From Lutjanus erythropterus (Eukaryota; Chordata; Actinopteri; Lutjaniformes; Lutjanidae), in contig CM034605.1 of assembly GCA_020091685.1 (NCBI GenBank), positions 31,008,112 through 31,072,111 of the forward strand: a stretch of 64,000 nucleotides of DNA, read 5' to 3'. The position numbers were made by a program, and so were the translations under genes. The notes under the pieces are model-generated. The model made no database searches. It saw only the letters and a program-made list of their open reading frames with translations, and had not been told where the DNA came from. The stretch's first letter is position 1; the number at the start of each line of letters is the position of its first letter. This document shows, in pieces, positions 1 to 12,554 of this stretch.

Positions 1-1276
1 ATATATACATAAATACACACATACATACATACAATTATACATACATACATACATACATACACACACATGCATACGTACATACATACATACCTACATACAC
101 ACACACATACATACATACATACATACATACATACATACATACATGCATACATACATGCACAAATACTTAACACAAGAAAACACAAATATACATAANCACA
201 CATACATACATAAATAAATACCTACATACATAACTAAATACATATACATACATACATACACACACATACATACACACATACATACATACCTACCTTCATG
301 CATACTTACATACCAACATACATACAAAAATACATACGTACATACATACACACACACATACATACATACATACATACATACATACATACATACATACATA
401 CATGCCTACAAACATACATACATACCTACATACACACACATACATACATGCAGACAAACATAGAAACATACAAACATACATACATACACACATACATACA
501 TACATATATACATACACACATACATACATACATATATACATACACACTTTCATACATGCACATACATATATCCGTATATACATACAATCATACATGCACA
601 CATACATAGAACCATACATACATTAATGCACATACATACATACATACATACATACATAAACACACATACATACATAATACATACATACATACATACATAC
701 ACATACATACCTAAAGACATTCCTAAATGCATACCAAAATACAAACATACATATATACATACATGCACATACATACATACATACACACATACATACATAC
801 CTATATACATACATAAATGCATACAGACCTACATGCAAACATAAATACATAAATACATACACACATACATACATACAAACACACATATGTACATACATAC
901 ATACATACATACATACCTTCATACACACATATATACATACATGTACACATACCTAAATACAAACATATATACACACATACATACATACACATACATACAT
1001 ACATACATACATACATACATACGTACCTGCATATGAACATACATACATCCATACATCCATCCATACATATACACATACATACATACATGGATACACACAT
1101 ACATAAATACCTTCATGCATACTTACATACATACATAAACACATACAAACTGCATATATACATACATATATAGAAACTACATACATACACACACACACAC
1201 ACACATATATTTATACATACAGAAATGCCTACATACCTACACACATATATACATACATAAATACATATATACACAA
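1..1276. repeat. degenerate ACAT/TACA tetranucleotide array
   Basis: Nearly the whole first 1.28 kb consists of imperfect CATA/TACA units, with interruptions such as CACACA, TATATA and AAATAC. It continues past the left edge, so its full length is unknown. Base 196 is an N. Because of the four-base period, long stop-free frames exist on both strands, giving HTYIHTYI or MYVCMYVC peptides with no meaning. It ends where unique sequence begins near ATGATCCCTGCTGCA. Confidence 0.95.
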
Positions 1277-4080
1277 TGATCCCTGCTGCATTAATGTGCA
1301 TTTCACTGTTGTAGATATTTAAAGATTTGCTCTTCATACACTGTTGTTTAGTTTAATGTACAGCAATGCATCATGGTCTGTAAGGTCACATGTTTGCAGT
1401 GTGGCTGTCCTGTCAGTGAACGTCTCGTGTTGTCAGAACAACTAACAGCCTGTTTTCAGCTTTGTGATGATGTATTTTCCAGCCAATCCACAAGGATTTT
1501 TAAAGAGATTATTTGGCTGAAGGAGGAGAATTTCTGAACACATGAAGGAACATCACCACATCTGGACATCTGATGGTTCTTCATGCATTTGTTACCTTAT
1601 TTTCACATTTTTTTATTTTTTCATGCTCTGTAAGATTTTGATCCTGTGTTAGGAGAGAACAGTGTAAAAACTGAGCCATGATGTGAACTCACCTGTAGTT
1701 TCCATGTTCATCCTCTGGGTGTCTCTGTTGCTCCACTCTGGTGGAAACACACCTCAGCTCACCACCTGCTCTCTGTGAGCACATGTCGAAGAAGAAGAAG
1801 AAGAAGAAGAAGAAGAAGACAGATTCAGCTGAAGATTATCTGCCACAGTGTTTTAATAAAGATACTCTCCAGTCCTTTTTTCCTTTACAGAACACACTCT
1901 GAACCTCCACACCACCTAAATAACAGCAGAGGTTGGTCAACTGCACTGTTCACCAGAATCTGTGCAAAAAATGTGATATTTATTGTCAAGACACATATAA
2001 TAAATGTAGAAGACTTTGAAGAAATGATTAAAAGGTGTTCAGTGTATTTTTGGCAAACTGCAAGTTATTGTCTGAGCATGTACTGCTGGCACAGTATGAA
2101 CTGATGAGAAAACGTTTCTACCAAAAGACAAATCAGCCTATTAAAGGGACAAAGTCTTGCTGTCCCACAGTCATGAGACCCTTTCGTGCAGAAATTATGA
2201 CCACCACAGTCAGGATATTTATCGCTCTTTAGGTATTGAAAAAAACCAAACATTTTTTTCAAACACCCATTTTCCAAAGAGTTTTTCACAAGTCCACTTG
2301 AGAGAAAAATATAAAGTTTTAATTATGTTAAACTATATTTTTAAAAACATATTCTAATGCTGTTCAATGCAGAAATTGTTGAACCTTGCTCAGTTTCTAC
2401 AGTCTCTTTTTTTCAGTCGAGGTATTTTACCTAAAAGTGTGGCTCAAGTTCAAACTACCACATGAAGAAATATAACATATTTTATATCTTAAGTTCTGAA
2501 TGAGAGAAATATTGACTGTGTTTTCTCTTCAGTATAATGGGACCAAATACAGATGATAAAACTAAAAACCAGTGTCTCTTTCTAGATATCAGGACCTGCT
2601 TTCTCAGAATAATCCAGAGACCTTGTTTTGAGCAGTTTGATGTAGGAACACTTTTTCTACCAGAATTACTTTCTTTCTTGTGAGAAAGAAATTAGTTCCA
2701 GTTGTTGTGTTTCCTTGTGTTGGACAAACAGTTTTCTCTGAAAAACAAACAGGTACTAAAAAAAGAAACAAATTGTGCAAAAATTCTTAAATATTTTCTT
2801 TCGTGAGGCTCCATGTCTCATGTAAAACAGTTTCTGGTTGGTTGTGGAGGACTGAACTCTGTGTGGACAGACTTGTGAGCAGACATGTACTGTTTTTTTG
2901 TTTTTTTTTGTTTTTTTTTTTGTTTCAAACATGGATGACAATGGGAAATCGTGGCATCACCAGCTTCAGTGTCTTTAATTACTATGCCCCACTTAATTTT
3001 TTTCCCCCCACTGTTGTTTTACTTTTGACTTTTTTACTGGTTTGGGGAGTAAAAAGAATAAAATAACAATATACTACCATGCACAGTGAACACACAGTTG
3101 CCAATTCATCATCATTTATATATTTATACATATTTATATTAAGACCAGGAGTTTGTGTTGCAGTTTGTCTGCAGTCCTGTCTGTCTCCTCCCATTCAGCT
3201 CCTCACTCCACCTCTTCCTGGTTAACCATTTAATTATTCAATTAAAGTTTCATACAAAAATTCCAGAAAACACATCTATATCTCTCCACTTCAGCAGTAC
3301 AGTGTTTCTCTTCAGTTTGACCAACTTTTACAACAGCTGTCTTCTATAAAAACTCACAAAGCTCCCAGGACACAAAGCCACATGCGCATGTTGGCCTGCT
3401 TAGTTTTGGTGCAGTTTGTTGTACAGATGATTAACTGTAATTTCCTCCCAACATTAAATCAACAACTTGTACTTTTAATAACTGTATTCCTCATGAGTTG
3501 TTATTTACCTGCATGGATCTCACACCACAGAACACACGGGGAAGATATTCCTGAACAGCAGCTCATTGTTTGTGATCTTCATTTGGCCATCTTGGTTTTG
3601 AGAAACTTGTGTTGCACCTACAACCCCTAACCAGTAGGTGGCAGTGTATGGGATGATGCACTAGTGTCCACTGTGGTGGCTGATGTGCAACAACACCATC
3701 AAAACCAACACAGATACACAAGAGAACGGCTTTTGAATAGATACAGTTCTCCTATGATGAAATATAACACCCTGAGTTTTCTGTGTCAGTTAGTTTGTGC
3801 TAATTTGATGAAACTAAACTTCAAATAAAAATCATCATGTGAACAAAATATAAACTGAGATAAAACATTTTGGATTCTGTCTGACTCATGGATTCAATCA
3901 GTTCAATAAATATGAACTCACTTCTGTTCCCACACCAAACTCCATTTAAAAAATCTGTCACTTTAATTTTTATGTGCATGCTGACAATCACATCTGCCAC
4001 CTAAAATTGAGTTTCTCCTTGTTGGAAGTGTTATTCTTTTCAAAAATCTGCTGCTTTAACACTAATGTGCTTGTTCACAA
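1277..4080. other. downstream flank without recognisable gene
   Basis: AT-rich unique sequence. It includes a GAA run (1788-1819) and T-rich tracts near 2889-2922. No open frame has splice sites or family resemblance that I can support. Nothing else recognised. Confidence 0.5.
1788..1819. repeat. GAA trinucleotide repeat
   Basis: About eleven GAA/AAG units in a row within otherwise unique sequence. Confidence 0.9.
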
Positions 4081-4099
4081 ATGTGGTTCCTGAAATGTT

Positions 4100-4745
4100 C
4101 TGGGGACGTTCTGGGATAATGTTTCTCAAACATTTCTGCATTGTGTTGCCTAGATGTTAAAACGGCAAGTTTTTATTTTCATGTTCCCAGAATATTTTGT
4201 ATTTAGTTGCACATTTCTCTAGTTTTTCCTTCATAAAATTAATGTTATGGTAATGTTCTAGTTAGGTTACTTGAATGTTCCAGGAAAGTTACTTGAATGT
4301 TTAGGGAATCTTTCTTTGAGCAAAAACAACCGTCAAGGAACCTCAGGGGAACCTTGCAGAAATTACGCTAAAAAATTGGTACTTTAGTTTTGGTTAAAGT
4401 TTAGTTAAAGTTAAAGTTTCTTTAAGCAAAAACATTTGAGCTACGTTCAAACATTGTGGGAGGATTACCTAAAAGATCACCAGTGGAGAATCTCAAGGGA
4501 ACGTAACAAAAAATGCAAAGATGTTACTTCATGTGGTTATTAGACAATTTTGGGAATGTTTCTTTAAACAAAAACATTGGTGCAATATTCTTAAAACGTT
4601 GTGGGAGGATTACTGAAAAGACCAGCAGGGAACCTCTGGGGAATGTCACAAAAATGATCCCCCAGAATCTGGTTATTAGAAAATTTGGGAATGTTATGAT
4701 GAACAAAAATATTTCCGCAACATTCTTAGACTGTTGCAGAAAGCT
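4100..4745. repeat. degenerate tandem repeat with unit about 110-137 bases
   Basis: Four diverged units share GGGAATGTTTCTTTGA followed by CAAAAAC, then GTTGTGGGAGGATTAC and AACCTCAGGGGAA. Units start near 4305, 4418, 4552 and 4689. The weak open frames at 4513-4761 (plus) and 4524-4766 (minus) come from this repeat. It resembles a common fish repeat built on GGGAATGTT/AACATTCCC; the family name is not known to me. Confidence 0.7.
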
Positions 4746-5889
4746 TATCAAATCTAGATAGAGCAATAGTTCTGGAGCTTTTCCATGTTATATAAACTAA
4801 ATACAGCTGTTAATCTCTGCAGATGTGATGTCTGATGTGTACCGTGTAATCCTCCTGTTTCATGTAAAAATAATGCTCCTCAATGCTTTTATTAAATTTG
4901 AAAGAAGACATTTTAAATATTTGATTTCATGTAAACTAAACTCACCTTGGTCTGTGACTGCAGGCTCTGATATCTGACCTGAACGTGTTTTAAAAAAAGC
5001 AGAGGTGTTCATTAAATCTGATTCCTTCAGATGTTTCAGTGTGATGACTGACAGGATCAACATTCGGCCTGACGTTCGTTAGAGCTGCGATGGTCGATTA
5101 CTGACGATGACTTCACAGCTCTGATGGAACAAACCATTAAAGACGAAGAGTTTGTCCACGGCGAGACAGACTGAGGTCAGCAGCGGGACGAGCGTCGCCA
5201 CCTCCGGCAACAGCAGTGGTGGGAAGCTCAAAGGTCGCGTGTTTGTTGTGTTCAAAGGCAGAAAGTAGAGCTCGCCCTGAAGATTCAAATCATCCGTCAG
5301 TGTGCATTACAGTTCCAAACAGTCCATACTTTTGTGCTATTTTTGAGTTTGAGCTTCAAAAAGACTTTACTTCCCCTCAGGTGCACTTCTTCATTTACAT
5401 ATAAAGCAGATTTTTAAATTTTTGTAATTCTGAGCCTTTTTTTGAGGTTAGTTAGAACACTCAGACCAGAATGTGGTTTTTAATGAATTATGCAAAAATA
5501 GCAACTTGGTTTTGTAATTTTCTCTTGGTCCTGCAAAAACTTGCAAAAAATGCCTAAAAACCTCACAACATGCATCGCAACTTTTCAGAAAAGCTGCTGT
5601 GAAATCAGACATTTTAGGCTGCAAGAATCCCAAAATAAGCCCGCGAAGTGTCTGTATAGGATAAAAACAATAGAAGCTTACAAAGATGCACAGGTTGTAG
5701 CTGTTGCACTTCTTGAAAAAATCCTCATGACAACATGATTTTTAAAAATTTCATCGTACACAGAGCAGTGCAACAGCATGAAAGGCTGTAAATTTTTCAA
5801 ACTAAAGTTTCTAAATCACCACAAACCACAAAACTAAGTGCAAGCAGAGAAGAGTGAAAGGAAAGGAAAGGAAAGACGCTCTGTGGGAT

Positions 5890-6020
5890 TTTACACCTGA
5901 ACTTTTACTTTCTCTGACTGCGAATATCTGATGTTTTCACAGCACAATTGATGAAGAAATGCAGCAAAACATGAGTCTTACCTGGTAAAGCAAACTCATG
6001 TTGGCTGATAGATTTGAGGA
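5890..6020. repeat. dispersed repeat, copy 1 (relative at 31485-31650)
   Basis: Shares CTTTACTTTCTCTG, ATCTGATGTTTTCACA, ATGAGTC, TACTGGTAAA-like and GGCTGATAG motifs, in the same order and orientation, with 31485-31650. The family is unknown. Confidence 0.5.
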
Positions 6021-6895
6021 TTATTGCATTAACAGCCATTTCAAGGGGTAATCTGATTAATAGCACACGGTTTGCATGTGTGAAACAGGGTGTAACAGGG
6101 CGTACATGTGCACACAGCCTCTATTTTAATGGGGAGATGCTGTGTGCACATTTACACACTTTCACTGCTCAGCCAAAACTCCAAAATTTAATTGCTTTAT
6201 ATTGAGAATTGCCTTTTTTTCAATAGCATTAACAGTGCTAATATTTTGAATTTCTGTCTCAATGTCTACTGCGTTGGCCCCTATATTTTTTTGACTTGTG
6301 TGACCCCCTAAAACCATGTCCTGCCTTAATCACAGATTTCATATGTCCGAGTGGTGACCATTTCAACCAGAACCGTTTTTTTCCTTTGACACTTATTTCA
6401 TTTGAATAATTTCTAGAAGCCAAAAGAAATACAACTAAACAGTACTTCATAAGTAAAAGAAACAGAATAAGAATTTTGTGTATAATAAATATATTTTTCC
6501 TCTTTCTTATCCTGTTATTCACCTTGTTTCTCCCCAGATTTTAACCGGTCTGCTGAGAATTATTCCTCTATGGACAGTAAAACACTCAAATGATCCCACA
6601 GTGCAACATGAAACACAGAGAACAAGCGCTGGTCATACATAAATATAATAAATTCAATATAAATTCTCTTTAAAGCTGCTCAGCCTGTCAGTCTCCCTGT
6701 AGGAACGTTACGGGACTCATTTCTCTTCAGGAACTTAAACGTCACATCATGTCTCCAGTAGCGACGGCGTGTCTCCAAAATACTTGTACAGATTTTTGTG
6801 ATGTTTTGACTTCTGGTGCATGTTGGGAATTAGGGAGATCAGCCCCTGTGAGAGCGCAGATGAAAAAGTGGTGAGTTTTCATCTCTAACGCTTTG

Positions 6896-6928
6896 TTTCA
6901 TCATCCGTCCATCACGGATGATGATGAA
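6896..6928. other. hairpin/dyad CATCATCCGT-CCATC-ACGGATGATG
   Basis: A perfect ten-base inverted repeat separated by five bases, with further partial pairing outward (TTTCAT against ATGAAA after a three-base bulge). It lies in a GC-richer unique island at 6700-7030. Function unknown. Confidence 0.6.
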
Positions 6929-7045
6929 AGGCCGCTCGTTACGCCTCCGGTGAACGACTGACGCTGTCGGTTCCACATCAGACCTCCTCGCTGAGACGGA
7001 CAGCCAGAGGTTATTAGAAGGAGCTTCAGGTTCGAGCACCTCATC

Positions 7046-7097
7046 GCACACATACACACACACACACACACACAGACAGACACACACACGCACACAC
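7046..7097. repeat. CA microsatellite
   Basis: Imperfect CA run with CAGA and CGCA interruptions. Confidence 0.9.
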
Positions 7098-9934
7098 CAG
7101 CGCTGCCTGTGATCTATGATTCATGTGCGCTCATTTAAAATAGTGTGAAATATTTAAAGTTGGCTGGTCGGCCTCAGAGGGTCGACTGACTGACCTCTCC
7201 GCTCTTATTACTGCATGGAGGAAGAGGAGGAGGAGGAGGAGGAGAGATGATACAGGCGAGAAAGAGAAGGAGAGGAAGATAATAAAAGTGAGAGATGAAG
7301 AGGCCTGGATACAGGAGTGGAGAGATGGACGAATAGATGGATGGATATAGGCTTCATGAATCAATATTTGTCTGATAATCAGACTGAATCACCGGTTTGG
7401 TTCACTTCATTATTCATACTTCATGTTCATGTTTGCTGATTGTATGATTGGTGGAGAGGAGGGGTAATTTTTTTATTTAACAGAAGCTGTGGAGAAGTCA
7501 GCGTGGTTTATATGCCGATTCATGAACAACCTGCGTCAATCTCAGAATCTCAAAGTTTATTTACTTCTAGAAAATGCAGGCAGGTGGTGATTCAAAGACA
7601 CAGTTCAAGAGACGATGATCAAAGCTTTAAGGTCTGGTGTGTAAGATTTATGGGAATTTATTGGCAGAATATGGCAGAAATGGAATATAATATTCACAGA
7701 AGCATGTTTACATTATAAGAATCATTGTGTTTTCGTAACCTTCAGGCCCGTGTCCACGTAGTGGGTTTTTTTCTGTCAGAAAGACACTGACAGGGCGTTG
7801 TATTTTATTGGCAAACAATTGGTTTTATTCCCAGTTCACAACCTCTACTACCTCTACTCTGTTTATTACAGTCCTGCTTATTGTAGTTTACACCTCCAGC
7901 TTCTAATGAAACTACGCCTTGCATAGACAAGTTTATTCACTCCAGACTAGTTGATAGAAACACACATAATTTGCATTTTATTTTTGCTAAATTTCAACAG
8001 TTCACTTCACATTCACTTGACAGTTAGCCTAGAGGGAAACACAGCTAGTGACATTATCAGGGCATTTTTACCGTAAGGACTTTTGCAGGGGACTAAGAAC
8101 CTTTTTGAGGAAATATGACAGAAAACCTTTATTTGACCAAAGGGAACCAAAGGAAATTTAGTTCCTGTGCGATAGTTCCAGCTCCAGTTCTGACGGTTCA
8201 GGATCTTCAGGGTGAGGGTCGGACATTTCTTGATTCTTTCATACACTTAGTTGCTTGTCAGCTGTTGAGAGATGTCTCCTTTTCAGAGGTCTACTTTGCT
8301 GATCTTCGTGATTCTTCAGATGTGGAGGAAATACAAACAGGCTGACATTTAGTTTTACTTTTAGTCAGGAACTTTTTGGGAGCTTATTTTGCTACTAGGG
8401 TTAGTCTTGCTGAGGAACTTATAGCTCTGTAATGGGCTGAATGCAACCTGTATTTTATGTGCGTCTACTGTGACACCATAACAGTGTTGATTTCAGCAGC
8501 AGTGACACTCACAGGTGAAGTAAACACCAGATCCCAGCAGAAAGTGTAGTGGCTGATCAGGACACTCCCACCTGTCACCAGACCAGTTAATGGTATCATC
8601 CCAGTGACCTGTTAGTCAGGTGAAGTGTCCACCTCTGTGCTGCAGATAAACACAGCCTACCTGATGATATGTTTGAAGGTTTTTTTTTTTTCCAGGCAGG
8701 ACAGGAGCTTTGTTTAAAACGCCTCTGGGCCTCCCCTCACTGTGCAGCATCTCCTCTGATCTTTCCAACAAAACGCTGAGAGGAAGGTCAAGGAGACGCA
8801 GAGAAAGAGAAAAAAAAGCATGTTTTAGAGGAAATACTTTTTTTTTACCTTACTATATTGTTTTGTCTTAGTCTTAGAATCCAAGTGTCTGTCTGTCTGA
8901 CCGTCTGTCCATGGGTTCTAAAGCCACATTTCCACCTGGAACTTTTACTCCCAGGAATTACTTTTCAAGGAACTACAAGCCTGTTGTCTGCGTTCTGCTG
9001 CAGTCTAAAAACCTAAAAAAAGAAAGGTCAAAATATTCCGCTGACATGAAAAAGTGGCGGCTGTTTTAAATGTTATTTTTGTGTACAACTACACAACACA
9101 ACACATCGACAATACATCACCATTTCCAGTTCCTGTGGATTTCATCCTTGGCATAACTGCTCAGTAAGACCTGGACTTCACCCATCTGTCTCGTACTTTC
9201 TTCTGTTGCTCCACGTTGATGGGTCAAACCACAATTAACAAAAAACAAAATAGTTTCCAGCTGCAGATTTAAAAAAATGCAAACAAAATTAAATAAAATG
9301 CTATTGCCAATGCTCAGCCCATAACTAGATCAGTGTCCCTACAAACTACAACACTGAAGGACTGTAGCGTAATTTCTGGAGGCCTCCTTCTAGCATGACT
9401 TATGGATATGCAGTCGAAGTCAGGTGGTGTAGTATAAAGGAGCGAGAAAATCTGTGAGACGCAGGACTTTTACCATTTAGACTGAGGTTTGTGTTACGTC
9501 TTTTGAAGTTACACGACATAAACGTAATGTAACGTGATGTAATGTAACATGACGTACAAAAATGACATGACCCAAACCACTATCTCTTCCTAAACCTAAC
9601 AGAGTGGCTTTTATGCCTTTTACTTTGAAGGTCTACCCAGATGTTACACATTTGTTTTGCTATCTTAATTGCAGAGTCCCACTTATGCAAAACTGGTGCT
9701 TGAGGAGCCCCAGTCTGAAGCAGTGGGCCACTGAACAAGCAGCCATACTTGACAAGTTGGGAATTGAAACATGTTCTGCAAGTAAGGCAGAGATGTTCAA
9801 CCCTGCAAGCTCCACGTCAAAGTTCCCTTAAACTTTGGAAAGTACCATCCCTGTGAGCAGGGACTATTTTGAGAATGATGTAATGTCTTTGGAACTTGCG
9901 TCATGGTAATGTGTCTACTCGGTGAGAAGAACTT

Positions 9935-10350
9935 TAATGGGGCCTGAAAAACTAAGCCCGAAAGGGCCCAAGCCTGAAAAAAATTCTCTCTGAATCTGAC
10001 TCGAAGCCATCCCTCATTATCATATTTCAGCCCAAACTTGATCACTGACATTTTTCTTGGCAATGGTCCCTCTATGTACCAAACAGTCAGAGTTTTCAGT
10101 GATAAGTATAAAACATGGGCGTAATTTTAATTGGCAATGACAAAACTGGGGAGAAAAATGAAAAAAACAAACTACTACTACTGATGATACTAATACTACT
10201 AATACTATACTACTACTACTAATAATAATAATTATAATGATGCCACAGCCCAAACCCAACGTAAGACCATGAAATATGTGAAAAATACAGCCCAACCCAA
10301 CCCGACCCAACCCAAACTCGTTGGGTCCCATTGGGTTCGGGCACACATCT
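9935..10350. repeat. interspersed repeat with GGGTTGGGT/CCAACCCAAC-type end
   Basis: It begins with GCCCGAAAGGGCCCAAGCC and ends with CCCAACCCAACCCGACCC followed by GGGTTCGGGCACACATCT. This composition is typical of a fish dispersed repeat that I have seen as GGGTCGGGTTGGG; boundaries and class are uncertain. The middle contains a short ACT/AAT trinucleotide tract (10170-10240). Confidence 0.5.
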
Positions 10351-10610
10351 CCAGCTGCAGTGGTAAGTGCACATTGACATAATTGGAAAACGAAAGTTAT
10401 TTTGTTTAAATGAAAAACATAGTCTTCTTGAATCTCCAGAATCCTGATGAAGACCCTTGGTGAGGGAAAAATAGTGAAGCTGTCTGTTTAATAACTTCCT
10501 GTTTCAAAGTGCATTACTGTAGCAGCTTGTGGCGAGCAGAAGGTCTTAAAAGTCAGTGTCTGAATGAGGAATAATCCAGTGGATGATACATTTCCCGGTC
10601 AGACTTTCAG

Positions 10611-10612
<2 letters not shown>

Positions 10613-10687
<75 letters not shown>

Positions 10688-10688
10688 A
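10613..10688. repeat. TATC tetranucleotide microsatellite
   Basis: Eighteen perfect TATC units plus a partial one. Likely polymorphic. It lies just beyond the presumed distal end of the npas3 transcript. Confidence 0.97.
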
Positions 10689-10918
10689 ATAAAACTAAAT
10701 CCATTTTATTTACCTTTAGCAGGAACCAGAAAACAAACAGGAAGGAAAGGGGAAGAAAGAAAAGGACAGAAGAAAGAAGAAGAGGAAAGCAGGATTGAAG
10801 GACAGAAAAACTTACTGGGATGCAGCAGCATTTGTAATATTTTGGCGAGGGGGGCGGGATGGCTGAATGTGTCAAACAGAAGAAATGATGCAATCTGGTA
10901 ACAAATTCGAGAGAAATT

Positions 10919-10924
10919 TTTATT
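10919..10924 (-). terminator. candidate distal polyadenylation signal AATAAA
   Basis: The minus-strand hexamer AATAAA lies 4.3 kb after the npas3 stop codon. Downstream on the sense strand is a moderately T/G-rich stretch (TTTCTTCTGTTTGACAC). It is the last hexamer before sequence that looks like ordinary repeat-bearing flank. Use is inferred only. Confidence 0.3.
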
Positions 10925-12039
10925 ATGAATATGGCACCTGTAAGATGGTCAAAACCGGGTTACAGAAAGACAACCATGTATGTGACATGTTCCTCTGAAC
11001 GGATGAGAACCTAGTAAACTTATAAAAGAACAACTGCTATAAAAATGAAGTATGTACATTTTCGGATTTGCAGCATTATTCATGGTAAATGAACTCAAAA
11101 AGATGTCTTTCGAAAATAATAATAATAATAAAAAATAAGCCAGGCACTCAAAGTTAGCATCAGTTAGTCATGTGTTTTTCCCCTCTTCTGCGAGGAAAAA
11201 AATCAAAACAAAAAAATAGAAATGTACCATAGTTTTCTCTTTTTTAATATTTTAATTTGTTTGTATTTAGAATTTTATAACACTGTTAACATTGATAATA
11301 AGAGATTCCCTCTCTCCCGTATTTCAGCTACTTGGCACCAAGTTCCTCATAAAAGAATCTGTATAATTGTACAAGAAATAGTTAAAAACACAGACACAGT
11401 TTCTTCACAGGTAAATGAAGTGATTTTTCAATATTTGTAATTCTTAAACACTATGTATTTTTGACAGCAGCTGTGATTAAGGTTTTTACGTTTTTAAAAT
11501 CACCAGCAAAGTTTTCATTTTTCGACATAAAACACAGAAAAAACATTGAAACAGCTTGCACCGGCTGTTTGGTTTTTGTTACATGTGGGTGTATTTCCTG
11601 GTTTCGTCTGAGTTATGTGCCCCCCCCGCCCATCCCAAAAAAAATCCCCTTGTCTTTACCAAATGGGGCCCTGCCATTCGTTTGTGCCCCGCCCCCCGCT
11701 TTCACGCAAAACCACCAAAAGTAGAAAACGCTAAAATCCAGAGGAGCGCAGAAACAAAATGCTCCTGAAACGACTGAATTTAACATTCAACCATGAACGA
11801 CCCACCAATCAACCGACAGATCGAGCGGCCCGAGTCACATTCCTCTTATCGAACACAAAAATAAATAAATCCGTTGTTAAATTTCACCTGTGTTTGTTTT
11901 TGTTTTTTTTGTTGTTGTTGTTTCACACGTTAGTTGCAGTAACAAGACATTGATTCTTCACAGAAAGCACAGACGCTACAGATTGTTTTCCTGATGTGAG
12001 GGGGGATTAGAGGCCCGGGTGGGTTTGACAATACAGACT

Positions 12040-12045
12040 TTTATT
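12040..12045 (-). terminator. candidate internal polyadenylation signal AATAAA
   Basis: The hexamer lies 3.2 kb after the stop codon. It could give a shorter 3' UTR isoform. A hexamer of this kind is expected by chance in AT-rich DNA, so support is weak. Confidence 0.2.
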
Positions 12046-12548
12046 CTTCCAACAGGCCTCCATCGCGTCCCCGTTTGGGCTCGACAGACTTTAAAAAACA
12101 CAAAAACCGCTGGACCGAAAAACAAAAACAAAACAAAAAACGAGGGATCGATCACGTGAAACGTATCGGACGAACTTACTAAACATGCAGTTCAGTTTTC
12201 CAAAACACCTATAAAAATAGATTTATAGTGCGAAATATTTTTTTCTTCTTTTAATTTCTTTAGAAATCTTTAAAACCGTTTTTTTTATTACGTGTCCTGA
12301 AATAGTGATTTTTTTTTCTCCCCCCTTGAACCACTTGTGTAACTTTGTTTGTCCCGTGAGAGAAGTTTGCGCAGGAAGTCAACAAGTTCGGTGGGAACCA
12401 ATGAAATACACCCAATGCACACAAGACGCCCCAAGGGACTCTGGGAAATGTTTCACAACTGAGGCTTTTGTGGTTTTTCCAGGACTACATCTAGAATGCT
12501 ACTTTTAGGCTTTTCCTCATCATAATTTAATTCTATATAGTGTAAATA

Positions 12549-12554
12549 TTTATT
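12549..12554 (-). terminator. candidate internal polyadenylation signal AATAAA
   Basis: The sense strand reads ACTAATAAATATTTACAC, 2.7 kb after the stop codon. The surrounding sequence is AU-rich, as in regulated 3' UTRs. Weak support on sequence alone. Confidence 0.2.

Larger units (their letters stand above)
4770..9930. other. downstream flank: repeats, two GC-richer islands, no proven gene
   Basis: This is mostly AT-rich sequence. A GC-richer stretch at 5060-5290 has an open minus frame, discussed under findings. Another at 6700-7030 has a strong dyad. Sequence at 5890-6020 has a diverged relative at 31540-31650. Segments at 8010-8420 and 8925-9070 resemble dispersed fish repeats. No exon chain is supported. 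Confidence 0.4.

Noticed and set aside
91-1337. Many overlapping open frames on both strands reading MYVCMYVC or HTYIHTYI
   Set aside because: They are translations of the ACAT repeat; a four-base unit free of stops is open in every frame.
4513-4766. Overlapping 80-82-residue frames on both strands
   Set aside because: Both lie in a diverged tandem repeat.
1277-10612. Search for a downstream neighbour such as egln3, which follows NPAS3 in mammals
   Set aside because: No conserved oxygenase motifs or exon chain could be seen on either strand.
10613-10688. Regular short repeats considered as a CRISPR array
   Set aside because: Simple TATC microsatellite with no spacers, in a vertebrate genome. 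The same applies to all other tandem arrays here.
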